In this document: positions 43,378 through 51,593 of the stretch, piece after piece
Layout: the number at the start of each line of letters is the position of its first letter
How positions within the stretch are numbered: the stretch's first letter is position 1
Source: Bin87 sp965116785
Lineage (GTDB): Bacteria; Chloroflexota; Dehalococcoidia; Lucifugimonadales; UBA3495
DNA: 64,000 bases
NCBI GenBank assembly: GCA_965116785.1
Contig: OZ220731.1
Location: 1,116,001-1,180,000 of the forward strand
Direction: 5' to 3'
Made by a program: the position numbers and the translations under genes
The notes under the pieces: generated by a model
Told to the model about the DNA's origin: nothing
The model's input: only the letters and a program-made list of their open reading frames with translations
The model's database searches: none

Positions 43378-44478
43378 CTAGAAGTCGGGTTGCGGGGCGG
43401 CTCCCCAGCCCTGCGGGATGTTGACCAAATTCGGCTCCAGGTCCTTGACGGAGGTCTGGCCGCAGTAGGCCATGGCCCGGTCGACTTCTTCGCGGAGCAG
43501 TTCCAGGACGCCGTGAACGCCCTCGGCGCCGTTGATGGCCAGCCCCCAGAACAGGGGACGCCCGATGCCAACGGCCGTGGCTCCCAGGGCCAGCGCCTTG
43601 ACGACGTCGCTACCGCGTCGGACGCCGGAGTCGACATATACCTCGCAATTGCCTTTGACCGCATCGACGACCTCGGGCACCATCTCGATCGCGCCCATGG
43701 TCATGTCCAGTTGGCGACCGCCATGGGTCGACACCAGGACGCCGTCGACACCGCTCTCGGCGGCGACGTGTGCATCTTCGGCGGTGCGGATGCCCTTGAG
43801 TACCAGGGGAAGGCCGGTGAGGCCGCGGAGCCATTCAAGCTCGTGCCAGGTCAGGGGAACGGTGCGGTTGACGTTCCAGCCGACGGACTCGTCGGTGCCG
43901 CGCAGCACGTTCTCCGGCCTGTTGACGCCCCGGAAGTTGCCCTGCTCGAAGTTCCGGTTGTACCGGTTGCGCAGGTCACGCTCCTTGGGGCTGGGGGTGG
44001 GGGTGTCCACCGTCAGGGTGATGGCCTTGAAACCGGCCTCTTCGGCGCGGCGGACGAGCATTTCGGTAAGGTCGTAACCCCGGTGGTAAAGCTGGAAGAA
44101 GAGGGGGCTGGTGGCCTCCTCGGCGACCTCTTCCATGCTGCAGTTGGAACCGGTGCTGAGCATCATCAGGGTGTCGGACATGCTTGCACCGCGGGCGGTG
44201 GCCACCTCTCCCTCGGGATGGGCGCGGTGGTGGGAGCCCGCCGGGCAGACGAACACCGGCATGCTGAGTTCGTTACCCAGCATGGTGGTCGAAAGGTCGC
44301 GCTCTCCGATGTCGCGGAGGAACCTGGGACGCAGAGTCAGTTCCTCGAAGGCGGTACGGTTGCGCCGGGTGGTGAACATATCCATGGCCCCGGCGTCGAT
44401 GGTGTCCCAATCGTCGTGGGGCAGAACCAGTTTGGCGCGTTCCTCATAGTCGTAGAGGTTGATGGGGTCGAGTCGCAT
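43378..44478 (-). CDS. FMN-dependent alpha-hydroxy-acid oxidase/dehydrogenase
   Basis: 366 aa of the glycolate oxidase / lactate dehydrogenase (LldD) family. PVFVCPAGSHHRAHPEGEVATARGA, VLKGIRTAEDAHVAAESGVDGVLVSTHGGRQLD (HGGRQLD holds the catalytic His and Arg) and VDSGVRRGSDVVKALALGA bind FMN and substrate. The substrate is unknown. ATG 44478 follows GGGAGG; the frame runs on upstream but without a ribosome site. Confidence 0.9.
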   Translation of the reverse strand: MRLDPINLYDYEERAKLVLPHDDWDTIDAGAMDMFTTRRNRTAFEELTLRPRFLRDIGERDLSTTMLGNELSMPVFVCPAGSHHRAHPEGEVATARGASMSDTLMMLSTGSNCSMEEVAEEATSPLFFQLYHRGYDLTEMLVRRAEEAGFKAITLTVDTPTPSPKERDLRNRYNRNFEQGNFRGVNRPENVLRGTDESVGWNVNRTVPLTWHELEWLRGLTGLPLVLKGIRTAEDAHVAAESGVDGVLVSTHGGRQLDMTMGAIEMVPEVVDAVKGNCEVYVDSGVRRGSDVVKALALGATAVGIGRPLFWGLAINGAEGVHGVLELLREEVDRAMAYCGQTSVKDLEPNLVNIPQGWGAAPQPDF

Positions 44479-44923
44479 CTTGACCTCCCTTTGGGGACGT
44501 ATTCCGCTCGCCGCTAACCACCCGGCACGAGCGAATGGGACGGCGTTGTCAGCGGGTAGAACTGACTGCGCCATACTGTACGGCCTGGCGCGGCTACGGG
44601 CAAGTCCCAGAGGAATAGGGCGGGCCTTTCTGAGCGGGGGTTGAAGGCATGAGTGAGTTTGCCGCTTCCGGTTGAACGCGGCTTGGATTGAGGATGACTT
44701 GGCGTTGCTCATTGCGGACGCGGCCTACGGACATATACCTATTGGATTGTGGGGGTTCTGCAAAAGATTGAGAGCGGTCGCTTCGACCACACGGTTGGGC
44801 GCCGTGCGACAATACCGGCTCAAATCCGGGTTGGCTGCACGGCGTATCCTGAACCGCAGGGCGGTCTGATACAATCGGGGCGATTACGAATCAGCATGCC
44901 ATATATGTTCGCGCATTGAAAAA
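44479..44923. other. Intergenic region upstream of the selenoprotein pair
   Basis: About 440 bases between divergent genes with no supported gene. I checked it for a tRNA-Sec and found no convincing acceptor and T arms. A promoter-like TGATACAAT is at 44867-44875. Confidence 0.5.
44867..44875 (+). promoter_or_regulatory. Extended -10 promoter for the selenoprotein genes
   Basis: TGATACAAT fits TGn-TAnnnT and lies 49 bases before the first selenoprotein ATG. The -35 region is weak. The two genes are 43 bases apart and probably co-transcribed. Confidence 0.5.
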
Positions 44924-45574
44924 ATGAAAGCCGGGATCACCAACAGAACCGTGTACCTCACCGCGTTGTCATTGATGGCGATGCTGTTTGCACTTGCCCT
45001 GGCGTGCGCCCCCGCCGCCGAGGATGGCGGGATGTCCATGGACATGGAGGGGATGACGGTTGACGAAAGCAACCTGAACCTCAAGATCGGCGAACAAACG
45101 CCGCCGTTCGCCATGGTGCTGTCGGACGGCACCCAGGTTTCGTCAGCGGATTTGGCCGACGAGGGACAGGCCGCGCACCTGTTCTGGTTTGCAACCTGGT
45201 GACCCGAATGTCGCGCTGAGTTGCAGACGCTGAACCCCATCGCCAGCGAGTTTCCAGAAATCGACTTCTACGTCGTCGCCTACAATGAACCCGCCGAGGT
45301 GGTGGAGGCGTATATAGAAGAGAACGGTTACACCGACCTGATCGCCGCGCAGCCCGTCGGCACGATGCTGGCCGACCTGGAAATCACGCGCCAGATGGCG
45401 ATGATGGCGGTAAACGCCGACGGAGTTCTCTACCACCGGCAGTTGATGGGTAGCGCGGACCAGTGGTCGCCGCAATTTGGCGCGCTGACCGCTGACCCGT
45501 ACGCCGTACCAACCAACAAGCAGGTCAAAGAAGAACGGGAACGGCGGCTGATGGACATTCAGCTGCCGGCTTGA
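44924..45574 (+). CDS. Selenoprotein 1: thioredoxin-fold (TlpA/ResA-like) lipoprotein with U-P-E-C site
   Basis: 216 aa if TGA 45200-45202 is read as selenocysteine (U93). The N-terminus is a lipoprotein signal ending LALAC (C28), so the domain should sit outside the cytoplasmic membrane. The thioredoxin-like domain runs LKIGEQTPPFAMVLSDG...HLFWFATW-U-PECRAEL, with U in place of the first Cys of CxxC and C96 as resolving Cys. The frame stays open for 123 codons after the TGA and remains homologous to the next gene. A bSECIS-like hairpin follows the TGA. The thioredoxin cis-Pro is not evident (RQMAMMAVN). The function is inferred to be envelope thiol-disulfide or peroxide chemistry. Final stop TGA 45572 has no such hairpin. 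Confidence 0.88.
45200..45230 (+). promoter_or_regulatory. Sec UGA codon and bSECIS-like hairpin of selenoprotein 1
   Basis: After TGA come 10 unpaired bases, then GCGCTG-AGTTG-CAG-A-CGC (45213-45230): a 6-bp stem with a bulged A on the 3' side and a 5-base loop with G in its second position. The loop starts 16 bases after the TGA, at the lower end of the 16-37 range described for bacterial SECIS elements. Confidence 0.75.
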
Positions 45575-45617
45575 TGACAGTAGGCTCCGGCGTCGTTGAC
45601 GCCGCCAAAGGGAAAGA

Positions 45618-46469
45618 ATGAAGAAGGTTACGAAATACTTGGCGGCCCCAGTGGCCGCCGCGTTGATGACGGTGGGGTTGGTGGCCTGCGCCTCTGAGGA
45701 ACCGGCGGCGCCAGCCGCTCCGACGGACGCCCCGCCAGCCGCGGTTGTAGCGACAACGGCGCCTCCGACCGCGGCGCAGCCGGCGACGACCGCACCCGAA
45801 ACGGCGACCGCTGCCTCAGCGCCATCTGCCACTACTGGTTCGCCCGCAGCAACAGCCGCCCAGGCGCCGACTGAGGCCGCATCCGCACCCGAACCGCCGA
45901 CGGAGTCTCCTCCCCAACCGGCGGCGGCCACATCGGCCCCGCCGGCCGCCGCCGAGGTTCCCACGGCCACCAGCGCTCCGACCGATACCCCGGTTCCGGC
46001 TACGGAAATGGCCCCTCCGCCCATTGAAACCCCGTCCGTTGATGTGGGCAATGCAGTCGGCGAGACGCCTCCCGCGTTTGCCATGGACCTGGCCGACGGG
46101 TCTCGCATAGAATCGGCCGACATCGTGGGCAGCGGCAAGCCCGTGTTCATGATGTACTTCGCCACCTGGTGACCAACCTGCCGCGCCGAGTTACGGACGC
46201 TCAGCCCATTGGTCGCAGAACACGCAGAACAAGTTGATTTTTACCTGGTCGCCTTCAACGAGAGCGCAGCGACGCTGGATAGCTACGCCGCCGATCACGG
46301 ATACACGAACATGATCTCCACTCAGCCGGTGGGCACGATGCTGGCCGACCTGCAAATCGTCAGCCAATCGTCGATGATCGCGGTGGACAGCGCGGGTGTG
46401 ATCACCTTCCGTAAGGGATACGGCGGACGGGGCGACTACAGCGCGGCGTTTTCCGAGTTGGCGCAGTAG
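45618..46469 (+). CDS. Selenoprotein 2: thioredoxin-fold lipoprotein with U-P-T-C site and long Pro/Ala/Thr linker
   Basis: 283 aa if TGA 46170-46172 encodes selenocysteine (U185). The lipobox is GLVAC (C24). Residues of about 28-140 are a low-complexity Ala/Pro/Thr linker, a probable cell-wall or envelope spacer. The domain NAVGETPPAFAMDLADG...VFMMYFATW-U-PTCRAELRTLSP is a clear paralogue of selenoprotein 1, sharing FATWUPxCRAEL, DFY(V/L)VA(F/Y)NE and QPVGTMLADL. C188 is the resolving Cys. The cis-Pro position is again not Pro (QSSMIAVD). It ends with TAG and a strong terminator. Confidence 0.88.
46170..46200 (+). promoter_or_regulatory. Sec UGA codon and bSECIS-like hairpin of selenoprotein 2
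   Basis: GCGCCG-AGTTA-CGG-A-CGC (46183-46200) has the same stem, bulged A, loop and distance as in selenoprotein 1. The middle pair is C46187-G46195 here and T45217-A45225 there. This is a compensatory change that keeps the stem. Confidence 0.75.
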
Positions 46470-46505
46470 GACACGCGGAAGCTTGGCCGAGTTCGCATCA
46501 CAATG

Positions 46506-46540
46506 AGAAACGGGCAGCCGCGGTGGCTGCCCGTTTCTTT
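46506..46540 (+). terminator. Terminator after selenoprotein 2
   Basis: AGAAACGGGCAGCC and its complement around GCGG, ending in TTTCTTTT. It lies 37 bases after the stop and before the convergent thrS end. Confidence 0.9.
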
Positions 46541-46560
46541 TGCTCGACTTGCGTCGGTGG

Positions 46561-48330
46561 CTAACGAGCGGCGGGTGTTCCGGCGAGCCCACGCTGCAGC
46601 ATCTCGGTTACCTCGCTCAACGGGAGGGCGCCGAGATTGTCGCCATCGCGGGTGCGCACGGCTGCGGCTCCGGCGTCGGCCTCACGGTCGCCAACGACCA
46701 GCATGTACGGGGTCTTCTGGAGCTGGGCCTGGCGGATCTTCTGGTTCATGCGCTCGCTGCGGTCGTCCACCTCAACGCGGAAGCCGGCGTCCCGCAACTG
46801 GGTTGCGACGGTTTCGGCATACTCGTTGTGGCGGTCGGCGATGGGTATCACCGTGGCCTGGACGGGCGCGAGCCACAGGGGGAAGGCTCCCGCGTAGTGT
46901 TCCACCAGCACGCCGAAGAAGCGTTCCAGCGAGCCCAGGATGGCGCGGTGGACCATGTAGGGACGGGACCGGTTGCCCTGGTCATCCTGAAACACCAGGT
47001 CGAAACGCTCGGGCAGGTTGAAGTCGAACTGCACGGTGGTGCACTGCCAATCGCGGCCCAATGCGTCCTTGATCTTGATGTCGATTTTCGGGCCGTAGAA
47101 TGCTCCACCACCCTCGTCGATGGCGTAAGGCAGGTCGCGGGCTACCAGGGCCTGGCGCAGCGACTCCGTGGCGTGATCCCACATATCGGTTTCGCCGACG
47201 AACTTCTCGGGACGGGTCGACAGCATGATGTCGTAGTCCTCGAACCCGAAGGCGGCCATGATCTCGAAGGTGAGGTCCAGCACGTCGCCCACCTCGCCGG
47301 CGACCTGGTCCGGCAGGCAGAAGATATGAGCATCATCCTGGGTGAATCCGCGGACGCGCATGAGGCCGTGCAGGACACCGCTGCGCTCGTAGCGATACAC
47401 GGTGCCCAGCTCGGCGATGCGCATGGGCAGTTCGCGATAGCTGCGCAGAGCGGATCGATAGACCTGGATGTGGAAGGGGCAGTTCATGGGCTTCAGGAAG
47501 TATTCCTGCTCGTCGATTTCCATGGGCGCGTACATGCTGTCCCGGTAGAAATCGAGGTGGCCGCTGGTTTGCCAGAGCCTCGCCCGGCCGATGTGGGGCG
47601 AATGGACGATGTTGTAGCCCCGCCGATAGTGGATGTCCCGCCAGTAGTCCTCGATGAGTGAGCGCATGACACCGCCCTTGGGGTGCCATACGATGAGGCC
47701 AGGGCCGATTTCCTCGTGCACGGAGAACAGGTTGAGTTGCCGGCCCAGGGTGCGGTGGTCGCGGCGTTCGGCTTCCTCGAGACGTTCCAGGTGCGCTTCA
47801 AGCTCCTGCTGCGACTCAAAGGCGGTGCCGTAGATGCGCTGCAGCATTGGCCGGTTTTCGTCGCCACGCCAGTACGCTCCGGCGACGTTGAGCAGTTTGA
47901 TGGCGGCGATTTCTCCGGTGTTCTCCACATGAGGTCCCTGGCAAAGGTCAGTGAACTCACCGTGGCGGTAGATGCTCAGGGAAGTTTCGTCAGGGAGATC
48001 GTCGATGATCTCCTGCTTGTAGGGCTGAGCCGCGAACATCGCCTGGGCCGAATCGCGGCTCAACTCTTCGCGGACGAAAGGCGCGTTGGACCGTATCGTG
48101 TCCAGCATCAGCGATTCAATTCGTTCCAGGTCCTCAGGCGTGAAAGGCTGCTCAACTTCAAAGTCGTAGTAGAAACCATCGGAGGTGGGCGGACCAATGC
48201 CGAACTTGGTGCCCGGGAACAGCTGCAGCACAGCGTCGGCCATGACATGGGCGGCCGAATGGCGCATACGATGCCGCAGCGATTCGATGGGATCGTCAAC
48301 GGCGTGTTCCGGGGATCCGTGATCCAGCAT
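46561..48330 (-). CDS. thrS: Threonyl-tRNA synthetase without TGS domain
   Basis: Charges tRNA-Thr. The 589-aa protein starts at the editing domain (HRMRHSAAHVMADAVLQLFP; GFYYDFEVEQPFTPEDL) and continues to the class II core: LKPMNCPFHIQVYRS with a zinc Cys, RYERSGVLHGLMRVRGFTQDDAHIFC and RPYMVHRAILGSLERF. The anticodon domain is at the C-terminus. The N-terminal TGS domain of longer ThrRS (about 640 aa) is absent; no frame for it exists upstream. ATG 48330 follows AGGTAGGA. Confidence 0.95.
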   Translation of the reverse strand: MLDHGSPEHAVDDPIESLRHRMRHSAAHVMADAVLQLFPGTKFGIGPPTSDGFYYDFEVEQPFTPEDLERIESLMLDTIRSNAPFVREELSRDSAQAMFAAQPYKQEIIDDLPDETSLSIYRHGEFTDLCQGPHVENTGEIAAIKLLNVAGAYWRGDENRPMLQRIYGTAFESQQELEAHLERLEEAERRDHRTLGRQLNLFSVHEEIGPGLIVWHPKGGVMRSLIEDYWRDIHYRRGYNIVHSPHIGRARLWQTSGHLDFYRDSMYAPMEIDEQEYFLKPMNCPFHIQVYRSALRSYRELPMRIAELGTVYRYERSGVLHGLMRVRGFTQDDAHIFCLPDQVAGEVGDVLDLTFEIMAAFGFEDYDIMLSTRPEKFVGETDMWDHATESLRQALVARDLPYAIDEGGGAFYGPKIDIKIKDALGRDWQCTTVQFDFNLPERFDLVFQDDQGNRSRPYMVHRAILGSLERFFGVLVEHYAGAFPLWLAPVQATVIPIADRHNEYAETVATQLRDAGFRVEVDDRSERMNQKIRQAQLQKTPYMLVVGDREADAGAAAVRTRDGDNLGALPLSEVTEMLQRGLAGTPAAR

Positions 48331-48376
48331 TGTCCTACCTGCCTGGCGGTTGTCGACGGAGGAAACTCTCCAAATC

Positions 48377-48382
48377 ATTATA
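48377..48382 (-). promoter_or_regulatory. -10 box for thrS
   Basis: TATAAT on the minus strand, 46 bases before the thrS start. The -35 match is weak. Confidence 0.45.
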
Positions 48383-48449
48383 GCGGATGGGTTTTACCGG
48401 ATTCCCGGGTCGGTTTTCGACGCGACCGGGTAAGTTCCGGGGTGTGGGT

Positions 48450-48455
48450 TATAAT
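48450..48455 (+). promoter_or_regulatory. -10 box for prfB
   Basis: TATAAT, 41 bases before prfB ATG. It lies between the divergent thrS and prfB genes. Confidence 0.45.
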
Positions 48456-48496
48456 TGAACGCCGATTGACGATCCTCGTGCTGGGAGGGAGCCGTG

Positions 48497-49601
48497 ATGG
48501 AAGAACTGCGCCAACAACTTGAAGAGATGTCCACCAAGTTGGACGCGGTCATGGAGCGTCTTTGACCTGACGGCGCGTGAAGCATCCATCACGGAATTGG
48601 AAAAGGAGGCGTCCGCCCCCGGCTTCTGGGATGACGCTGCAGCCGCCCAGCGCAAGATGCAGGAACTGGGCAAGCTACAGCGTTCGGTGGAACTTTGGCA
48701 CGGCCTGCACTCCCAGGTATCCGACCTGATGGAGCTCACCTCGCTGGCGATTGAAACCGACGACGAAAGCGTCGCTGATGAGCTGACGGCGGAGACGGCA
48801 GCAACCGCCGCGAATCTGGCAAGGGCGGAGATGGAGCTCACGCTGTCGGGCCCTTACGACGATCGTCCGGCAATATTGACGATCCACTCCGGCGCCGGCG
48901 GCACCGACTCCCACGATTGGGTCGAGATGCTCACGGGAATGTATTCCAGCTGGGCGTCACTGAGCAGCCGGCCGGTCCAGGTGCTGAACACCGCCTACGG
49001 AGACGAAGCCGGCCTCAGGACCAGCACGCTGGAAATCGGCGGTGAGCACGCTTTCGGATACCTCAACGCCGAAGTGGGGGTGCATCGCCTGGTCCGTATT
49101 TCCCCCTTCGATCCGGCGCGACGGCGGCAGACATCGTTCGCCCGTGTCGAGGTCCTGCCGACGGCGGATGACGACGATTCGGAAGTGGAACTGCGATCAG
49201 ACGACCTCAAAATGGACTTCTTCCGCTCCAGTGGCCCCGGGGGCCAGAACGTGCAGAAGGTCGCTTCGGCCGTGAGGTTGACCCACGTTCCCACCGGGAT
49301 CGTCGTATCGTGCCAGACCGAGCGGTCACAGCACCAAAACCGCGATTACGCGATGAGGATACTCCGGGCCAAACTTTTGGCGCTACGCGAAGAAGAGCGC
49401 GCCCAAGAACTGTCAGCCCTTCGCGGCGAACGGGTCTCCGCCGAATGGGGCAACCAGATACGGAGCTACGTGTTGCACCCGTACAAATCGGTCAAAGATC
49501 ACCGCACCGACCACCAGATGGGCAACGCGGACGCGGTGTTGGCCGGCGACATCGACGGGTTCATCGAAGCCTGGCTGGTGAGCCGGCTGGGAGCCGATTA
49601 G
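48497..49601 (+). CDS. prfB: Peptide chain release factor 2, programmed +1 frameshift
   Basis: RF2 reads UAA and UGA. Translation starts at ATG 48497 after GGGAGGGA, runs 22 codons to CTT, meets TGA 48563-48565 and continues in the +1 frame from GAC 48564. The joined product is 367 aa. It has the SPF tripeptide (VRISPFDPARR) that defines UGA recognition and the GGQ motif (SSGPGGQNVQKV). The frameshift makes RF2 autoregulated. RF2 competes with selenocysteine insertion at the two recoded TGA codons nearby. The 3' end overlaps the convergent ribBA stop by four bases. Confidence 0.96.
48551..48566 (+). promoter_or_regulatory. prfB programmed frameshift site
   Basis: ATGGAG-CGT-CTT-TGA-C has the arrangement of the classical site: a Shine-Dalgarno-like GGAG, three bases, then the slippery CTT and TGA C. 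The SD-like element is weaker than the usual AGGGGG. Confidence 0.9.
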
Positions 49602-50830
49602 GCGGGCACGTCCGGCTGACTAGCCTGCAACGGAGAAAGCAGGTGGCCCATGCTGTCGCGCTTGGTCCGCATGTATTCCTCGTTGGTCTCGTTGGGTGGC
49701 ACGGCCAGGCTAACTCGGTCGGTGACCTGGATGCCAAGGCCGCTGATACCAGCCATCTTGTGCGGATTATTGGTGGCCAGCTTGGCGTGGGTGATGTTGA
49801 GGTCGCGCATGATCTGGACGGCGAGATCGTACTTGCGCTCGTCAGGCTGGAACCCCAAGGCAACGTTGGCCTCGATGGTGTCCATCCCCTCATCCTGCAG
49901 CGAGTATGCCCGGATCTTGTTGTGCAGGCCAATGCCGCGCCCTTCCTGACGCAGATAGACCAAAGCGCCGGCGCCATTGGCGAAAATCATCTGTATCGCC
50001 AGGTCCAACTGCTCGCCGCAGTCGCACTTGAGGCTGCCGAACGCATCGCCGGTCAAGCATTCGCTGTGCACGCGGACCAACACCTCGTCGCCTTCCTCCC
50101 AGTTTCCCACCACCAACGCAGCGTGCTCTCCACTGTCAATGGTACTGCGGTAACCGATTATCCGCGCTACCCCGTACCTGGTGGGCAGGTTGGCCTCAGC
50201 AACTCGGGAGATAAGGGATTCACTGATGCGACGGTGGGCGATCAGTTGGGCGATGCTGAAGATTTTCAAGTCGTGCAGAACAGCGAATTCCTCGAGCTCC
50301 GGTAGCCGGGCCATCGTGCCGTCGGCATTCATGATCTCGCAAACCACACCGGCAGGGAACACGCCGGCCAGTTTGCACAAATCGACAATCGCTTCCGTAT
50401 GACCGGGGCGGTTCAACACGCCGCCCGGGTTGCTCCGCAACGGGAACATGTGCCCGGGATGAACGAAATCGGCGGGGAGCGCATCGGGATCAATCAACGC
50501 GCGAATGGTGGCGCTGCGGTCATAGGCTGAGATGCCCGTTGATGTTCCGCACTTGTAATCGACTGACGTCGTAAACGCCGTCGGCTGCGGCGAAGGCGAG
50601 TTGCGGCTCCGCAGGTTGGGGATCTGCAACTCGTCCAGGCGCTCGCCCAGCATCGGAACGCAAACCAAGCCCCGGGCGTGTGTGACCATAAAGGCAACCG
50701 CCTCAGGCGTGGCATGCTCCGCGAACAGGAACAGGTCCCCCTCGTTCTCGCGCCCCTCGTCGTCGACCACGATGACAAATTTGCCAGCGGACAGATCTTC
50801 GAGCGCCTCTTCAAGGCTGCATAGGGGCAT
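49598..50830 (-). CDS. ribBA: Bifunctional DHBP synthase / GTP cyclohydrolase II
   Basis: 410 aa. The N-terminal RibB domain (1-200) makes 3,4-dihydroxy-2-butanone 4-phosphate; DDEGRENEGD, GISAYDRSATI and RPGHTEA are intact. The C-terminal RibA domain opens GTP, with the zinc Cys in SECLTGDAFGSLKCDCGEQL and YLRQEGRGIGLHNKI. ATG 50830 follows CGGAGGAA. It ends the rib run. A second, free-standing RibB lies just upstream. Confidence 0.96.
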   Translation of the reverse strand: MPLCSLEEALEDLSAGKFVIVVDDEGRENEGDLFLFAEHATPEAVAFMVTHARGLVCVPMLGERLDELQIPNLRSRNSPSPQPTAFTTSVDYKCGTSTGISAYDRSATIRALIDPDALPADFVHPGHMFPLRSNPGGVLNRPGHTEAIVDLCKLAGVFPAGVVCEIMNADGTMARLPELEEFAVLHDLKIFSIAQLIAHRRISESLISRVAEANLPTRYGVARIIGYRSTIDSGEHAALVVGNWEEGDEVLVRVHSECLTGDAFGSLKCDCGEQLDLAIQMIFANGAGALVYLRQEGRGIGLHNKIRAYSLQDEGMDTIEANVALGFQPDERKYDLAVQIMRDLNITHAKLATNNPHKMAGISGLGIQVTDRVSLAVPPNETNEEYMRTKRDSMGHLLSPLQASQPDVPA

Positions 50831-50922
50831 TGTTCCTCCGAGGGATGGGAAAAATTGTCGGTCCGGAAAGACCGGCGACCAGGCGTTCAGGCTGTCCGTT
50901 TCGCGAGCTGCCGTCAGGCCTC

Positions 50923-51561
50923 TCAATCAGCCTCGTGATCTGCCGGGTCATGCTCGCGCCGGTAGTTGATCAAGTCCGCGATGGACAGGATGTTCAACTC
51001 ATGCTCTGCTGCCAAATGTATCAGATCGGGGAGGCGGGCCATGGTGCCATCGTCTTTCATGATCTCACACACGACGCCCGCCGGATACAGGCCGGCCAGC
51101 CGACACAGATCCACGATGGCTTCGGTGTGGCCGGGACGAACCAGGACTCCACCCGTGTGGTACCGCAGCGGGAAGAGATGGCCGGGTTGGATGAAGTCTT
51201 CGGGACGTGCCTCCGGATCGATCAGGGCTCGGACGGTGGCCGCGCGGTCCTGCGCCGAGATGCCGGTGGTGGTGTCGATGGCGTAGTCGACGGGCATGGT
51301 GAACGCCGTGGGCATCGGGGAGTCGGAATGCCGACTGGGCAGCATGGGGATGTCCAACTCGGCCAGACGGTCCGCAGTCATCGGCATGCACAGTTGCCCG
51401 CGCGCATAGGTGACCATGAAGTTCACGGCGTCGGGGGTCACGAACTCCGCCGGCATGACGAGGTCACCTTCGTTTTCGCGGTCCTCGTCGTCAACGACGA
51501 TGAGGAACTTGCCGGCTTTCAGGTCTTGGAGACCCTGTCCGATGCTTGCCAACTGCATCAA
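50923..51561 (-). CDS. ribB: 3,4-dihydroxy-2-butanone 4-phosphate synthase (stand-alone)
   Basis: 212 aa, a complete RibB with DDEDRENEGD, GISAQDRAATV, RPGHTEAIVDL and AGVVCEIM. It duplicates the activity of the RibB domain of the adjacent ribBA gene and the two align along their whole length. It lies between ribE and ribBA on the same strand. Confidence 0.93.
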   Translation of the reverse strand: MMQLASIGQGLQDLKAGKFLIVVDDEDRENEGDLVMPAEFVTPDAVNFMVTYARGQLCMPMTADRLAELDIPMLPSRHSDSPMPTAFTMPVDYAIDTTTGISAQDRAATVRALIDPEARPEDFIQPGHLFPLRYHTGGVLVRPGHTEAIVDLCRLAGLYPAGVVCEIMKDDGTMARLPDLIHLAAEHELNILSIADLINYRREHDPADHEAD

Positions 51562-51593
51562 AATTCTGGATCCAGGGGGTGGGGAGCTGTACC

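Noticed and set aside
44690..44880. Possible tRNA-Sec in the gap before the selenoprotein genes
   Set aside because: The only T-arm-like piece (GGCTCAAATCC) has no pairing acceptor stem or long variable arm.
45143..46165. 340-codon frame antisense to the selenoprotein genes
   Set aside because: Its Ala/Gly/Val-rich part mirrors the low-complexity Pro/Ala/Thr linker of selenoprotein 2.
44924..46469. Reading the two TGA-interrupted genes as pseudogenes or sequencing errors
   Set aside because: Both TGAs fall at the same active-site codon, homology continues beyond each, both have the same hairpin with a compensatory change, and selA is in the window.
48551..48566. Frameshift mutation in prfB
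   Set aside because: The site has the standard programmed CTT-TGA-C arrangement with an upstream SD-like element.
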